Below, one piece after another: positions 1 through 8,638 of a stretch of 64,000 nt of DNA. The translations under genes were made by a program, and so were the position numbers. Position 1 is the first letter of the stretch; the number at the start of each line of letters is the position of its first letter. The notes beneath the pieces were generated by a model. That model was not told where the DNA came from. It saw nothing but the letters and a program-made list of their open reading frames with translations, and searched no databases. Origin of the DNA: SIG575 sp964507395 (GTDB lineage Bacteria; Bacillota; Clostridia; Oscillospirales; Acutalibacteraceae); contig CAZDQE010000001.1 in the NCBI GenBank assembly GCA_964507395.1, positions 1-64,000 on the forward strand, read 5' to 3'.

Positions 1-51
1 CGAGGGGAAGGTGGGTTTTGCAACGCAAAACTCGGATGAGGTGGAAAGGTG
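1..51. repeat. partial copy of palindromic GGGGAAG intergenic element
   Basis: The window opens inside an element that resembles the one at 481-640. It has the half-palindrome CGAGGGGAAG, then a hairpin GTTTTGC-AAC-GCAAAAC (15-31), then GGATGAGGTGGAAAGG. The shared GATGAGGTG word and the GGGGAAG arm link the two copies. The hairpin between these words differs, as is usual for families whose internal stems vary. The left part lies outside the window. Confidence 0.6.
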
Positions 52-82
52 AAAATTTAATTATTGCCTGAAATAATACACG

Positions 83-470
83 CAAACTGTGTTTTCCTTT
101 ACACAAAGTTTTTACGTAATGCATTACGTAGGGGAAAACTGCGTTTTCCTTTGCACAAAGCCAAAGGACACATAAAAGGCGAACACAGTTCGCCTCTACG
201 ACAATAAAGATAAATTACAATTTATTGTTTCTCTTGGTAATGCATTACGTAGGGGAAAACTGTGTTTTCCTTTGCACAAAGCCAAAGGATAGAGAAAAGG
301 CGAACACAGTTCGCCTCTACGACAATAAAGATAAATTACAATTTATTGTTTCTTCAGGTAATGCATTACGTAGGGGAAAACTGCGTTTTCCTTTACACAA
401 ATCCAAAGGACACATCAAAGGCGAACACAGTTCGCCTCTACGATAATAAAGATAAAATATAATTTATTGA
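83..470. repeat. tandem array of 121-bp hairpin repeats
   Basis: Three near-identical units start at 116, 237 and 358, exactly 121 bp apart. A decayed fragment (83-115) precedes them and the last unit ends near 470. Each unit opens with the perfect 12-bp palindrome GTAATGCATTAC. It then has a GGAAAAC-TGY-GTTTTCC hairpin and a GGCGAAC-ACA-GTTCGCC hairpin, followed by an AT-rich tail. Differences between copies are mostly single bases. The short open frames through the array simply repeat the unit and are not credible genes. No transposase or direct-repeat/spacer structure is seen. Confidence 0.85.
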
Positions 471-480
471 GATGTTAATT

Positions 481-640
481 CGGCTTCCCCTTGGAGGGGA
501 AGCTGTCACCGCAAGGTGACTGATGAGGTGTAGAAAGCGAAGCTTTCGTGCAAATTTTAAATCAAACTGAATTCATCGGCTTTCCACCTCATCCACCGCA
601 AGCGGTCCCCCTTCCCCTCGAGGGGAAGGCTTCTGACAAC
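481..640. repeat. palindromic MITE-like intergenic element
   Basis: The element has mirrored ends. The left end is a GCTTCCCC/GGGGAAGC hairpin (483-503), a GTCACC-GCAA-GGTGAC hairpin (505-520) and GATGAGGTG (522-530). The right end is CACCTCATC (586-594), ACCGC-AA-GCGGT (595-606) and a perfect 20-bp palindrome centred on CTCGAG (610-629). A GAAAGC-GAA-GCTTTC hairpin (533-547) lies in the middle. Nothing in it encodes protein. The remaining bases up to 721 are AT-rich and hold no other recognisable feature. Confidence 0.75.
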
Positions 641-721
641 AATGGGCGCATGCGCCTTTTACATAGTTTATTCAAAATAAGCAGGAAGCTTTAAGAGGCA
701 TTTATTTTTAGGGTGGTTGAT

Positions 722-1804
722 ATGGAAAAAAATGTTAAGATTACTACTATTGACACAATGGATGAATTTGACAGGTATTTTAACTTTCTGTCTGCCAGAG
801 AAATTAAAGATACAGAGGAAAACAAAAGGTTAAAAATTCAAGATAAGGTTAACGGCGAATATATTTATCGAGGTGTACGCTCCGCAGAAGAGTTAGTTCC
901 GACCCTTGTAAGAGACTTTGTAAAGTACAAAGGCGGTGAGGGGGAAGCGAATATTGTTGACATCGAAAAGTATGAAAATAGCTTGCTTTTTGAAGTTGAA
1001 AGGAACGGAAGCTATGTGTTGGAGAGCGTGGATTCTGTTTTTGATTATATTTCAACAATGGGTCATTACGGCTTGCCGACAAGGCTTTTAGATTGGACAA
1101 GAGCGCCCGATATAGCATTGATGTTTGCTGTTTTCGCCCCGAAACGGGGGAATGAGGGCAGTGTTGAAATCGGCAGAATGAAATTTGATTTTGAGAACTA
1201 TTATTACATATTTAAGCTCGATATTCAAAAGCACATCCGCTTGGCAGATATTCCTTGTTATCTTGACAACATGGTTTTACGTAACCGTTATGTTTTGTAT
1301 GACATACCGTATTCAATAAAATATCAGTTAATGTTGAAAACAGTAAAACAACTTTTTGATAAAGATTTTCCTGATGAAGACAGAAAAGAACTGATTAAAG
1401 AGATTTTCCTTTATACTAATTCCGAATATCTTTTTAACAGTTTCTATAATAAAAAGGAGGCGGATGGTTTCGATAAAAGGATTAACAAAATGGCAAGGAA
1501 ATTTGTAAACGGGAATACGATTCTGTTTATTGAACCTCGTTATTCCAGTCGCCGTGTGGCTTCACAGCGAGGATTATTTCAACTTCCCGTGAATCTTGAC
1601 GGAAACGTTATAAAGGAACAAATTATAAACAATTCTCAAGTGCTTGCAATTAAAAAAGATTTGCGTATGGATATAATATGCAAGTTTGAAGGCAGGGGCG
1701 TAAATTATTATAATTTAATGCCTGATTTGCAAGGCACCTGCGTTTATGCTCATTCAGATGTGAAAAATTGGTTTAAAATAAAAAATCAGGAGGTAAAAAA
1801 ATGA
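722..1804 (+). CDS. FRG-domain protein
   Basis: Cytosolic protein of about 360 residues with the FRG domain (named for its F/Y-R-G motif), a family of unknown biochemical function. The signature YRG lies at residues 49-51 and the second conserved block, GHYGLPTRLLDWTRAP, at about 116-131. A late SQRGLF block lies near residue 281. There is no signal peptide or membrane helix. ATG 722 is preferred over GTG 713 because the GGGTGG Shine-Dalgarno-like run (711-716) would overlap the GTG. The stop overlaps the start of the next gene in an ATGA, so the two are probably translated together. FRG genes often sit in accessory regions, but no partner here explains its role. Confidence 0.85.
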   Translation: MEKNVKITTIDTMDEFDRYFNFLSAREIKDTEENKRLKIQDKVNGEYIYRGVRSAEELVPTLVRDFVKYKGGEGEANIVDIEKYENSLLFEVERNGSYVLESVDSVFDYISTMGHYGLPTRLLDWTRAPDIALMFAVFAPKRGNEGSVEIGRMKFDFENYYYIFKLDIQKHIRLADIPCYLDNMVLRNRYVLYDIPYSIKYQLMLKTVKQLFDKDFPDEDRKELIKEIFLYTNSEYLFNSFYNKKEADGFDKRINKMARKFVNGNTILFIEPRYSSRRVASQRGLFQLPVNLDGNVIKEQIINNSQVLAIKKDLRMDIICKFEGRGVNYYNLMPDLQGTCVYAHSDVKNWFKIKNQEVKK

Positions 1805-4800
1805 AAAATGCAATTAAAAAGGTTTTAGCAATTATTCTTTCGGTTACGGTGCTTGCTGGTATCGCACCGTTAACAGGTATTGATTTTTCAATCGATGCAA
1901 ATGCAAAGACCATATCCGATTATGCAGTCGGTGACATTATCAAATTTGGCTCATATCCGCAGTCAGAGGTAACGGATACGTCGCTTATATCAACCTTGAA
2001 TTCCCTTTCTAAAACATGGGTAAGTTATGGTTACTACACAGGTACGGGAGCTGGGTATGACGGTCAAATGACAGCCAAGGACTACATGAAATACGCAGAT
2101 GTAACATATAACGGCGTGAAATACCGTGCCGTAACCTTCAGTCAGTACAGACCGCGTTTAACAGGCTATACAAGTTCTTCGTCAACTTCAATTCAGGACG
2201 ACAACGGATATAATACAAACACAACATATTATTTCAAATATGAGCCGCTTGAATGGCGGGTACTTGACCCTGAAGAAGGACTTGTGATGTGCGAAAGCAT
2301 AATAGACAGCCAGGCATATAATAATACGATTTACTATAACGGCAACGCCTATTATCAGGATACGACCTGTACAACATACGCAAATGACTATGCCGCAAGC
2401 TCAATAAGAGACTGGCTGAATGATGATTTCTATAACACAGCATTCACAACATCAGAAAAGAACGAGATAAAGAATTCAGTACAGGATAACAACAGTGAAA
2501 CAACAAACGATAAAATCTTCCTCCTTTCCTATGACGAAGTATTAAATACAGATTATGGTTTTTCATCAAGTTATTCAACACTCGATACAGCTCGCAGAGC
2601 CCAAGGAACAGACTATGCAAAATGTCAAGGTCTGATGGTATCAGCGTCTTCAAGCTACTACGGCAATTCTTATTGGCATCTGCGCTCGCCTGGCAACAGT
2701 TCCGCTTCCGCGTGTGAAGTCGACGGCGACGGCAAAGTCTACAACAACTACGTTGTCAGTAATGCCTGCAACGGCATTCGTCCCGCTTTAAAATTCAATC
2801 TGCAATCTGAAATCTCTGAATCCTTCGACATCTCAACCCTCCGTCTTCTCAACGCAACAGCTTCTCTTGACGGCAATACGATTGTTATAACTGCAGATGA
2901 GGGTGCAACACAGGTGAATGTTTACCCCGCAACAACAGACGGCAAGACCGTTGTTCTTGAAACCGAGGGTACACCTGTAAGGTGTTCAAAAGGCGGCACA
3001 TATTATGTAACCTTTGATGAATGGCACAAAGCCGGTAACAGTGCCGAAACTGCAATCACAATTGACGGCACATTAAGCTTTGACATAAAATTTATTTTCC
3101 CTGTGGAAAATGACGGTCATACATATACGGAAACAAGAAAAGAGCCTGCCTGTACGGAAAAGGGCAGTGTAACCCACACCTGCACTGTTTGCGACGACTC
3201 TTACACCGAGGAAATTCCCGCAAACGGTCATTCCTACAAAACTGAGGTCATTGAGCCTACTTGTACATCAGAGGGCTACACGGTTTATATCTGTACTGTC
3301 TGCGGTCACAGATATGTTGATTCTTATGTTTCCGAAACAGGTCATACCTACGGCAACTGGATTCTTGAAAAAGCACCAACCTGTACAGAATCAGGCATGC
3401 GTTACAAAATCTGCGAATGCGGTCAGAGAACGGAAGAAGCTCTTTCACCACTCGGTCATACCCCCGGCGAGTGGCAGAGAAACACTGAGCCTACATGTAC
3501 GGAAAACGGATATAAAACTTATTTCTGCGAGCGTTGCGGCGACAGAATCAATGAAGTAATTCCTGCAGCAGGTCACGTTACCGGCGAGCTTATTTCTTCA
3601 AAAGATGCGACCTGCACAGAATCAGGCTACAAAAAATATATCTGCTCAGTCTGCGGCGAGGAAGTAACTGAAACAATTTCCGCAAAAGGTCACACTAAAG
3701 GTACGCTGACAGCATCAAAGGATGCAACATGTGTCCTTGACGGCTACAAGAAATATAATTGCTCTGTCTGCGGTGTGAATTTCACGGAAACGATTCCTGC
3801 TCTCGACCACACTAAGGGCGAGCTTGTCGCAACAAAACAGCCCACCTGTTCCGAATACGGCTATTCAATTTATGTCTGCGTGGTTTGCGGTGACAGATTT
3901 GTTGACGATTACACATCTCCCACAGGTCACTCCTACGGCGAATGGATTACCGAAAAGCACGCAACCTGTACGGAAAACGGAAAGCAGTACAGAGAATGTG
4001 TCTGCGGTGAAAGGGTCGAAAGCGTAATTTACGCTACAGGCCACATTGCAGGAACTCTTGTTTCATCAAAAGCTCCTACCTGCAAATCTGAAGGCTACGA
4101 GAAATATGTTTGTGCTCTCTGCGGTGAAGAATTTACAAAAACTCTCCCTGCAACAGGTCACACTAAAGGCACTCTCGTAGAAATAGTTGAGGCATCATGT
4201 ACTGAAAACGGACATAACAGATACACGTGCTCTGTTTGTAAAGCTCAGTTTGACGAAGTGATTCATGCTTACGGTCACACTCCCGATGAGCTGGTTTCCG
4301 TAACTGCTCCTACATGCACAGAGTCAGGCTATACTGTCTATAAGTGTAAAATCTGCGGTGCAGAATTCGAGGTTTACGATACAGCACCTCTCGGTCATTC
4401 CTTTGGTGAATGGATTGTGGAAAAAGCTCCCGCATGCACAAAATCAGGCTCACGCTACAGAGTCTGCTCAGTCTGCGGCGAAAAACAGACGGAAACGATT
4501 TCTGCTCTCGGTCATCTTCCCGGTGAGGTAATTGCAAAGAAAGACCCCACATGTGAAGAATCAGGCTACATCAGATACAAATGCTCTGTCTGCGGTGAAA
4601 CTTACGATAAAATTCTTCCTGCTCTCGGTCACATGACAGAGGAAATCAAAGAGCAGAAAGCTCCCGCTTGTACAGACAGCGGTTATGTGATTTACATTTG
4701 TACAGACTGCGGCGAGGAGCACAAGGTTATTCTTCCCGCAAGCGGTCATGTTCCCGGTAAGGTAATCAAGGTTGTTGAATCTACATGTACTGAGGCAGGC

Positions 4801-5754
4801 TATACAGTTTATGAATGTGCTGTCTGCGGTGAAAAATATGTTTCAAACCACATCGGCGCTCTCGGTCACAGCTACGGCGAATGGAAAACCGAAAAACAGG
4901 CAACCTGTACAGAAAACGGTCTTCGCTACAGGGTTTGCTCATGCGGTGACAGAATCGAACAGGTGATCCCTGCAATCGGTCACACTCAGGGCAGAGTGGT
5001 TGCTCAGAAGGATGCAACCTGTGAAGAGTCAGGTTATATAACATATAACTGCTCGGTTTGCGGTAAAAATTATACTGAAACGTCCGATGCTCTCGGTCAC
5101 AAGTACGGTGACAATACTGTATCAGAAGACCCCACATGTACACAGAGCGGTTATATCACTTATACCTGTGCTCGTTGCGGTGAGGAAAAAACAGACGTAA
5201 TTTCTCCTCTCGGTCACAAAGCAGGCGAGCTTGTTTCTTCAAAGGATTCAACCTGTACCGAAAGCGGATATAAAAAATATGTATGCACACGCTGCGGCGT
5301 TACATACACTGTAACTCTTGCAGCTCTCGGTCACTCTGCAGGAAGCTGGCAGGTTGTAACTGAAGCTACTTATTTCCGCTCAGGTAAGCGTGTGAAATAT
5401 TGCTCACGTTGCGGTGAAATCGTAGCAGAGGAAATTATTCCCAAGCTCATTCCCGATCCTATCAGAATTTATGTCGATAATTTGTCAATGTTCTATAAAG
5501 AAACTAAAAACCTTAATGCTGAGTTTGAATCAGACAGGTATTTCGAGGTCGAATATTATTCTTCAAACGAAGATGTTGTAACTGTTGACAGCAACGGCAA
5601 CGTTACGGCTAAAGGCAGAGGAACTGCGACGATAACAATAACCGCTTATGATGAATACGGCTATAAATATACGGAAAAATGCACCGTTGAAGTTACCTTT
5701 GCTTGGTGGCAGTGGTTGATCTATATCTTCCTCTTAGGTTTTCTTTGGTATTGA
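1801..5754 (+). CDS. secreted, C-terminally anchored protein with DUF6273-like domain and 20 His/Cys repeats
   Basis: 1317-aa surface protein. Residues 1-35 form a signal peptide. Residues of about 45-340 match the DUF6273-type domain found in clostridial exported proteins (FGSYPQ near the start, LRSPG and GIRPALKF near the end). From residue 440 to about 1215 there are 20 tandem repeats of 38-40 aa, each with the frame H-x(n)-C-x(n)-CxxC (the last lacks the first Cys, and three carry CxC or CxCG variants). A Big2-like Ig fold (about 1230-1300) and a terminal hydrophobic segment follow. Repeats containing YGxW recur every 4-5 units, so the array grew by block duplication. The His/Cys layout could bind zinc or form disulfides. 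AGGAGG lies at 1788-1793. Function unknown. Confidence 0.85.
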   Translation: MKNAIKKVLAIILSVTVLAGIAPLTGIDFSIDANAKTISDYAVGDIIKFGSYPQSEVTDTSLISTLNSLSKTWVSYGYYTGTGAGYDGQMTAKDYMKYADVTYNGVKYRAVTFSQYRPRLTGYTSSSSTSIQDDNGYNTNTTYYFKYEPLEWRVLDPEEGLVMCESIIDSQAYNNTIYYNGNAYYQDTTCTTYANDYAASSIRDWLNDDFYNTAFTTSEKNEIKNSVQDNNSETTNDKIFLLSYDEVLNTDYGFSSSYSTLDTARRAQGTDYAKCQGLMVSASSSYYGNSYWHLRSPGNSSASACEVDGDGKVYNNYVVSNACNGIRPALKFNLQSEISESFDISTLRLLNATASLDGNTIVITADEGATQVNVYPATTDGKTVVLETEGTPVRCSKGGTYYVTFDEWHKAGNSAETAITIDGTLSFDIKFIFPVENDGHTYTETRKEPACTEKGSVTHTCTVCDDSYTEEIPANGHSYKTEVIEPTCTSEGYTVYICTVCGHRYVDSYVSETGHTYGNWILEKAPTCTESGMRYKICECGQRTEEALSPLGHTPGEWQRNTEPTCTENGYKTYFCERCGDRINEVIPAAGHVTGELISSKDATCTESGYKKYICSVCGEEVTETISAKGHTKGTLTASKDATCVLDGYKKYNCSVCGVNFTETIPALDHTKGELVATKQPTCSEYGYSIYVCVVCGDRFVDDYTSPTGHSYGEWITEKHATCTENGKQYRECVCGERVESVIYATGHIAGTLVSSKAPTCKSEGYEKYVCALCGEEFTKTLPATGHTKGTLVEIVEASCTENGHNRYTCSVCKAQFDEVIHAYGHTPDELVSVTAPTCTESGYTVYKCKICGAEFEVYDTAPLGHSFGEWIVEKAPACTKSGSRYRVCSVCGEKQTETISALGHLPGEVIAKKDPTCEESGYIRYKCSVCGETYDKILPALGHMTEEIKEQKAPACTDSGYVIYICTDCGEEHKVILPASGHVPGKVIKVVESTCTEAGYTVYECAVCGEKYVSNHIGALGHSYGEWKTEKQATCTENGLRYRVCSCGDRIEQVIPAIGHTQGRVVAQKDATCEESGYITYNCSVCGKNYTETSDALGHKYGDNTVSEDPTCTQSGYITYTCARCGEEKTDVISPLGHKAGELVSSKDSTCTESGYKKYVCTRCGVTYTVTLAALGHSAGSWQVVTEATYFRSGKRVKYCSRCGEIVAEEIIPKLIPDPIRIYVDNLSMFYKETKNLNAEFESDRYFEVEYYSSNEDVVTVDSNGNVTAKGRGTATITITAYDEYGYKYTEKCTVEVTFAWWQWLIYIFLLGFLWY

Positions 5755-5760
5755 TGAGTT

Positions 5761-5800
5761 GTATAAATATTTTTAAAAGATATTTTATACATTTTCTCTT
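5761..5800 (+). terminator. terminator after the surface protein gene
   Basis: Imperfect inverted repeat GTATAAATAT / ATATTTTATAC (5761-5790) followed by a T-rich run, placed just after the stop codon. Confidence 0.5.
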
Positions 5801-5809
5801 TTTCAGCAA

Positions 5810-5875
5810 ACACAATATATAGTGTCTTGTATTATTTTCACCCATAAATATTCTTTCGACCACAATATCTTGTGT
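5810..5875. promoter_or_regulatory. upstream pair of NrdR boxes
   Basis: Two 16-bp sites fit the NrdR consensus (acaCwAtATaTwGtgt): 5810-5825, a match at every position, and 5860-5875, with mismatches at its first and tenth positions. Their starts are 50 bp apart. I see no convincing promoter over them on either strand. A perfect hairpin separates them from the nrdD promoter. They may belong to a decayed duplicate control region or provide distal NrdR contacts. Confidence 0.65.
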
Positions 5876-5893
5876 TTTTGCAAAATTTGTCAC

Positions 5894-5940
5894 AAAATGG
5901 CTCAAAAGCTTGATGTTATAGGCTTTTGAGCCATTTTCTC
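5894..5940 (+). terminator. perfect 16-bp stem, terminator-like
   Basis: AAAATGGCTCAAAAGC (5894-5909) and its exact complement (5922-5937) flank a 12-nt loop, and the stem ends in TTTTCTC. It lies between the two NrdR box pairs, about 170 bp before nrdD. It would stop transcripts entering from upstream. Confidence 0.6.
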
Positions 5941-6004
5941 TTTGAAAAGATGTATGAATATTTATTCAAAAATATACAACATTTAGAAAAAATTAAAAAA
6001 ATAA

Positions 6005-6056
6005 CCACAATATCTTGTGAAAAAGTATTGACAAGTACAGTTTCTTGTGTTATTAT
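6005..6056 (+). promoter_or_regulatory. nrdD promoter with two NrdR boxes
   Basis: TTGACA (6028-6033), a 17-bp spacer and TATTAT (6051-6056) form a near-consensus sigma-A promoter. One NrdR box lies at 6005-6020, and a weaker one at 6035-6050 fills the spacer between -35 and -10. The starts are 30 bp apart, close to the roughly three helical turns usual for NrdR pairs. Repression by NrdR bound to dATP/ATP would block this promoter directly. Confidence 0.8.
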
Positions 6057-6108
6057 AGTCCGGCAAACAGAAAGTGACTATAAAAAATTCGTAACGGAGG
6101 TAAAAGTT

Positions 6109-8475
6109 ATGTATCGCGTACAGAAAAGAGACGGAAAAATCGTAGATTTTGACATCAGAAAAATTACTACAGCTATCAAACAGGCTTTTGAATCTTGTGA
6201 AAAGGATTATAACGACAGCGTTATTGATTTCCTCGCACTTAAGGTTACTGCTGATTTTGAGCCGAAAATTGAGGATTCACTCATCACGGTTGAAAACATT
6301 CAGGACAGCGTTGAGTTTGTTCTTGTTCAGGCAGGCTACGCTGATGTTTCAAAGTCATATATCCTTTACAGAAAACAGCGTGAAAAGCTTCGTAACATCA
6401 AAGGCACACTCCTTGACTATAAAGACCTTGTTGATAACTATGTTAACATCAACGACTGGAGAGTTAAGGAAAATTCAACAGTAACATATTCAGTCGGCGG
6501 TCTTATCCTTTCAAACTCAGGTGCTATTACAGCTAACTACTGGCTCTCTGAAATCTATGACAAGGAAATCGCAGATGCTCACAGAAACGCCGATATCCAT
6601 CTCCACGACCTTTCAATGCTCACAGGCTACTGTGCAGGTTGGTCACTTAAACAGCTTATTCAGGAAGGTCTCGGCGGTGTTACAGGCAAGATCACATCTG
6701 CTCCCGCAAAGCATCTTGCAACACTTTGCAATCAGATGGTTAACTTCCTCGGAATCATGCAGAACGAATGGGCAGGTGCACAGGCATTCTCATCATTTGA
6801 CACATACCTTGCTCCCTTCGTAAAAGCAGACAACCTTTCATACGAGCAGGTTAAGAAGTGTATCGAATCCTTCATCTACGGTGTAAATACACCTTCTCGT
6901 TGGGGTACACAGGCTCCTTTCTCAAATATCACACTTGACTGGACTGTTCCCAACGACCTCGCAGAGCTCAACGCTATTGTGGGCGGTAAAGAGCAGGATT
7001 TCAAATACAAAGACTGTAAGAAAGAAATGGATATGGTCAACCGCGCGTTCATCGAAATCATGATTGAGGGCGATGCTCACGGCAGAGGCTTCCAGTATCC
7101 CATTCCCACATATTCAATCACAAGCGATTTTGACTGGTCAGAAACAGAGAACAACAAGCTTCTCTTCGAAATGACTTCAAAATACGGTACTCCTTACTTC
7201 TCAAACTATATCAACAGTGATATGGAACCAAGCGATGTAAGAAGTATGTGCTGCAGACTTCGCCTTGACCTGAGAGAACTCCGCAAAAAATCAGGCGGTT
7301 TCTTCGGCAGCGGTGAAAGCACAGGCTCTGTAGGTGTTGTTACAATCAATATGCCCAGAATTGCTTACCTTGCAGCAGATGAAGCTGATTTCTACAAACG
7401 TCTTGACAGAATGATGGACATTTCGGCACGTTCACTTCACATCAAGAGAACAGTTATCACAAAGCTTCTCAATGAGGGTCTTTATCCCTACACAAAACGT
7501 TACCTCGGCACTTTTGAAAACCACTTCTCAACAATCGGTCTTGTTGGTATGAACGAAGTTGGTCTCAATGCAAAGTGGCTCGGCAAGGACATGACTCACA
7601 AGGAAACTCAGAAGTTCGCTCAGGAAGTTCTTGACCACATGAGAGAAAAGCTTTCAGACTATCAGGAAATGTACGGCGACCTTTACAACCTTGAGGCAAC
7701 TCCCGCAGAGTCAACATCTTACAGACTTGCAAAGCACGACCTTAAGAGATATCCCGAAATCAAAACTGCTTCTGAAGCTGACGAAACACCTTATTACACA
7801 AACAGCTCACATCTTCCCGTTGGTTACACAGAAGATATCTTTGAAGCACTTGATATTCAGGATGAACTCCAGACAAGATATACATCAGGTACTGTTTTCC
7901 ACGCTTACATCGGTGAAAAGCTTCCTGACTGGAAATCAGCAGCAAATCTTGTACGCAAGATAGCTGAGAACTACAAGCTTCCTTATTACTCAATTTCTCC
8001 CACATACTCAGTATGTAAGAGCCACGGCTATATCGCAGGAGAACACTTTACTTGTCCCGAATGCGGACAGCCTGCTGAGGTTTACAGCCGTATCACAGGC
8101 TACTACCGTCCCGTTCAGAACTGGAATGACGGTAAGGTTCAGGAATACAAGCACCGTAAGCTTTACAATATTGCTACCTCAAAACTTCCTGAAGAAAGAG
8201 GGGAAGCATGTGAATGTGCAGATGCTCCCGCAGCAGACCTTAACATGGGCACAAGAACAATCCTCTTCACAACAGCTACTTGCCCCAACTGTAAAATCGC
8301 AGCATCTCTCCTTGATAAATCAGGTGTAGAGTTTGAAAAAGTTCTCGCTGAAGAAAATGCAGAGCTTGCAAAGGAACTTGGTCTTAAACAGGCTCCCACA
8401 CTCGTTGTAATGGACGAAAACGGTATTGCAAAATATCAGGGTGTATCTGATATCAAAAAGTTTATAAAAGCATAA
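6109..8475 (+). CDS. nrdD: anaerobic (class III) ribonucleoside-triphosphate reductase with fused glutaredoxin-like domain
   Basis: Makes deoxyribonucleotides without oxygen, using a glycyl radical installed by NrdG (not in this window). The protein has 788 aa. An N-terminal ATP-cone (about 1-90, starting MYRVQKRDGK) senses ATP/dATP. The catalytic barrel follows. A zinc site is formed around CKSHG and CPEC (C649, C652), and the glycyl radical site is RITGY with Gly664. Residues 712-788 form an extra thioredoxin/glutaredoxin-fold domain with CPNC (C725/C728), which suggests a built-in dithiol reductant in place of formate. ATG 6109 is chosen because GGAGG (6096-6100) precedes it. The frame is open upstream to 5926, but that part crosses the promoter. 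Control by NrdR is expected from the upstream boxes. Confidence 0.95.
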   Translation: MYRVQKRDGKIVDFDIRKITTAIKQAFESCEKDYNDSVIDFLALKVTADFEPKIEDSLITVENIQDSVEFVLVQAGYADVSKSYILYRKQREKLRNIKGTLLDYKDLVDNYVNINDWRVKENSTVTYSVGGLILSNSGAITANYWLSEIYDKEIADAHRNADIHLHDLSMLTGYCAGWSLKQLIQEGLGGVTGKITSAPAKHLATLCNQMVNFLGIMQNEWAGAQAFSSFDTYLAPFVKADNLSYEQVKKCIESFIYGVNTPSRWGTQAPFSNITLDWTVPNDLAELNAIVGGKEQDFKYKDCKKEMDMVNRAFIEIMIEGDAHGRGFQYPIPTYSITSDFDWSETENNKLLFEMTSKYGTPYFSNYINSDMEPSDVRSMCCRLRLDLRELRKKSGGFFGSGESTGSVGVVTINMPRIAYLAADEADFYKRLDRMMDISARSLHIKRTVITKLLNEGLYPYTKRYLGTFENHFSTIGLVGMNEVGLNAKWLGKDMTHKETQKFAQEVLDHMREKLSDYQEMYGDLYNLEATPAESTSYRLAKHDLKRYPEIKTASEADETPYYTNSSHLPVGYTEDIFEALDIQDELQTRYTSGTVFHAYIGEKLPDWKSAANLVRKIAENYKLPYYSISPTYSVCKSHGYIAGEHFTCPECGQPAEVYSRITGYYRPVQNWNDGKVQEYKHRKLYNIATSKLPEERGEACECADAPAADLNMGTRTILFTTATCPNCKIAASLLDKSGVEFEKVLAEENAELAKELGLKQAPTLVVMDENGIAKYQGVSDIKKFIKA

Positions 8476-8504
8476 TCGCTTTTGAAGGTTAAACCTTGCT
8501 AACA

Positions 8505-8549
8505 GGAATTGCCGACAGCTTCTTATGAGGCTTTCGGCAATTTCCTTTT
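8505..8549 (+). terminator. intrinsic terminator after nrdD
   Basis: A stem of GGAATTGCCGA with TCGGCAATTTCC is followed by TTTTC. Confidence 0.8.
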
Positions 8550-8572
8550 CAATTTCTTTTAATAAAATTTAA

Positions 8573-8601
8573 TTGACAAAGCGTATTTATAATGATAGAC
8601 T
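8573..8601 (+). promoter_or_regulatory. probable promoter for the zinc-ribbon membrane protein
   Basis: TTGACA (8573-8578), a 17-bp spacer and TAGACT (8596-8601). The first bases also read as a TTG codon in the frame of the next gene, which argues against starting the protein there. Confidence 0.5.
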
Positions 8602-8638
8602 TAATATGAATACAATGTTATGGAAAGGGGTTTTTATT

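Noticed and set aside
225..462. Two short open frames in the repeat array
   Set aside because: Both simply read through repeat units, have no proper ribosome binding site, and repeat the same peptide.
116..470. CRISPR-like repeats
   Set aside because: The 121-bp units are continuous and nearly identical. There are no short repeats with unique spacers and no cas genes.
5693..5905. Minus-strand frame of 70 codons over the NrdR boxes
   Set aside because: It overlaps the end of the surface protein gene, both terminator-like stems and the regulatory sites; the peptide has no recognisable features.
5926..6108. N-terminal extension of nrdD
   Set aside because: It crosses the promoter and NrdR boxes, while ATG 6109 has a good ribosome binding site and starts at the conserved ATP-cone.
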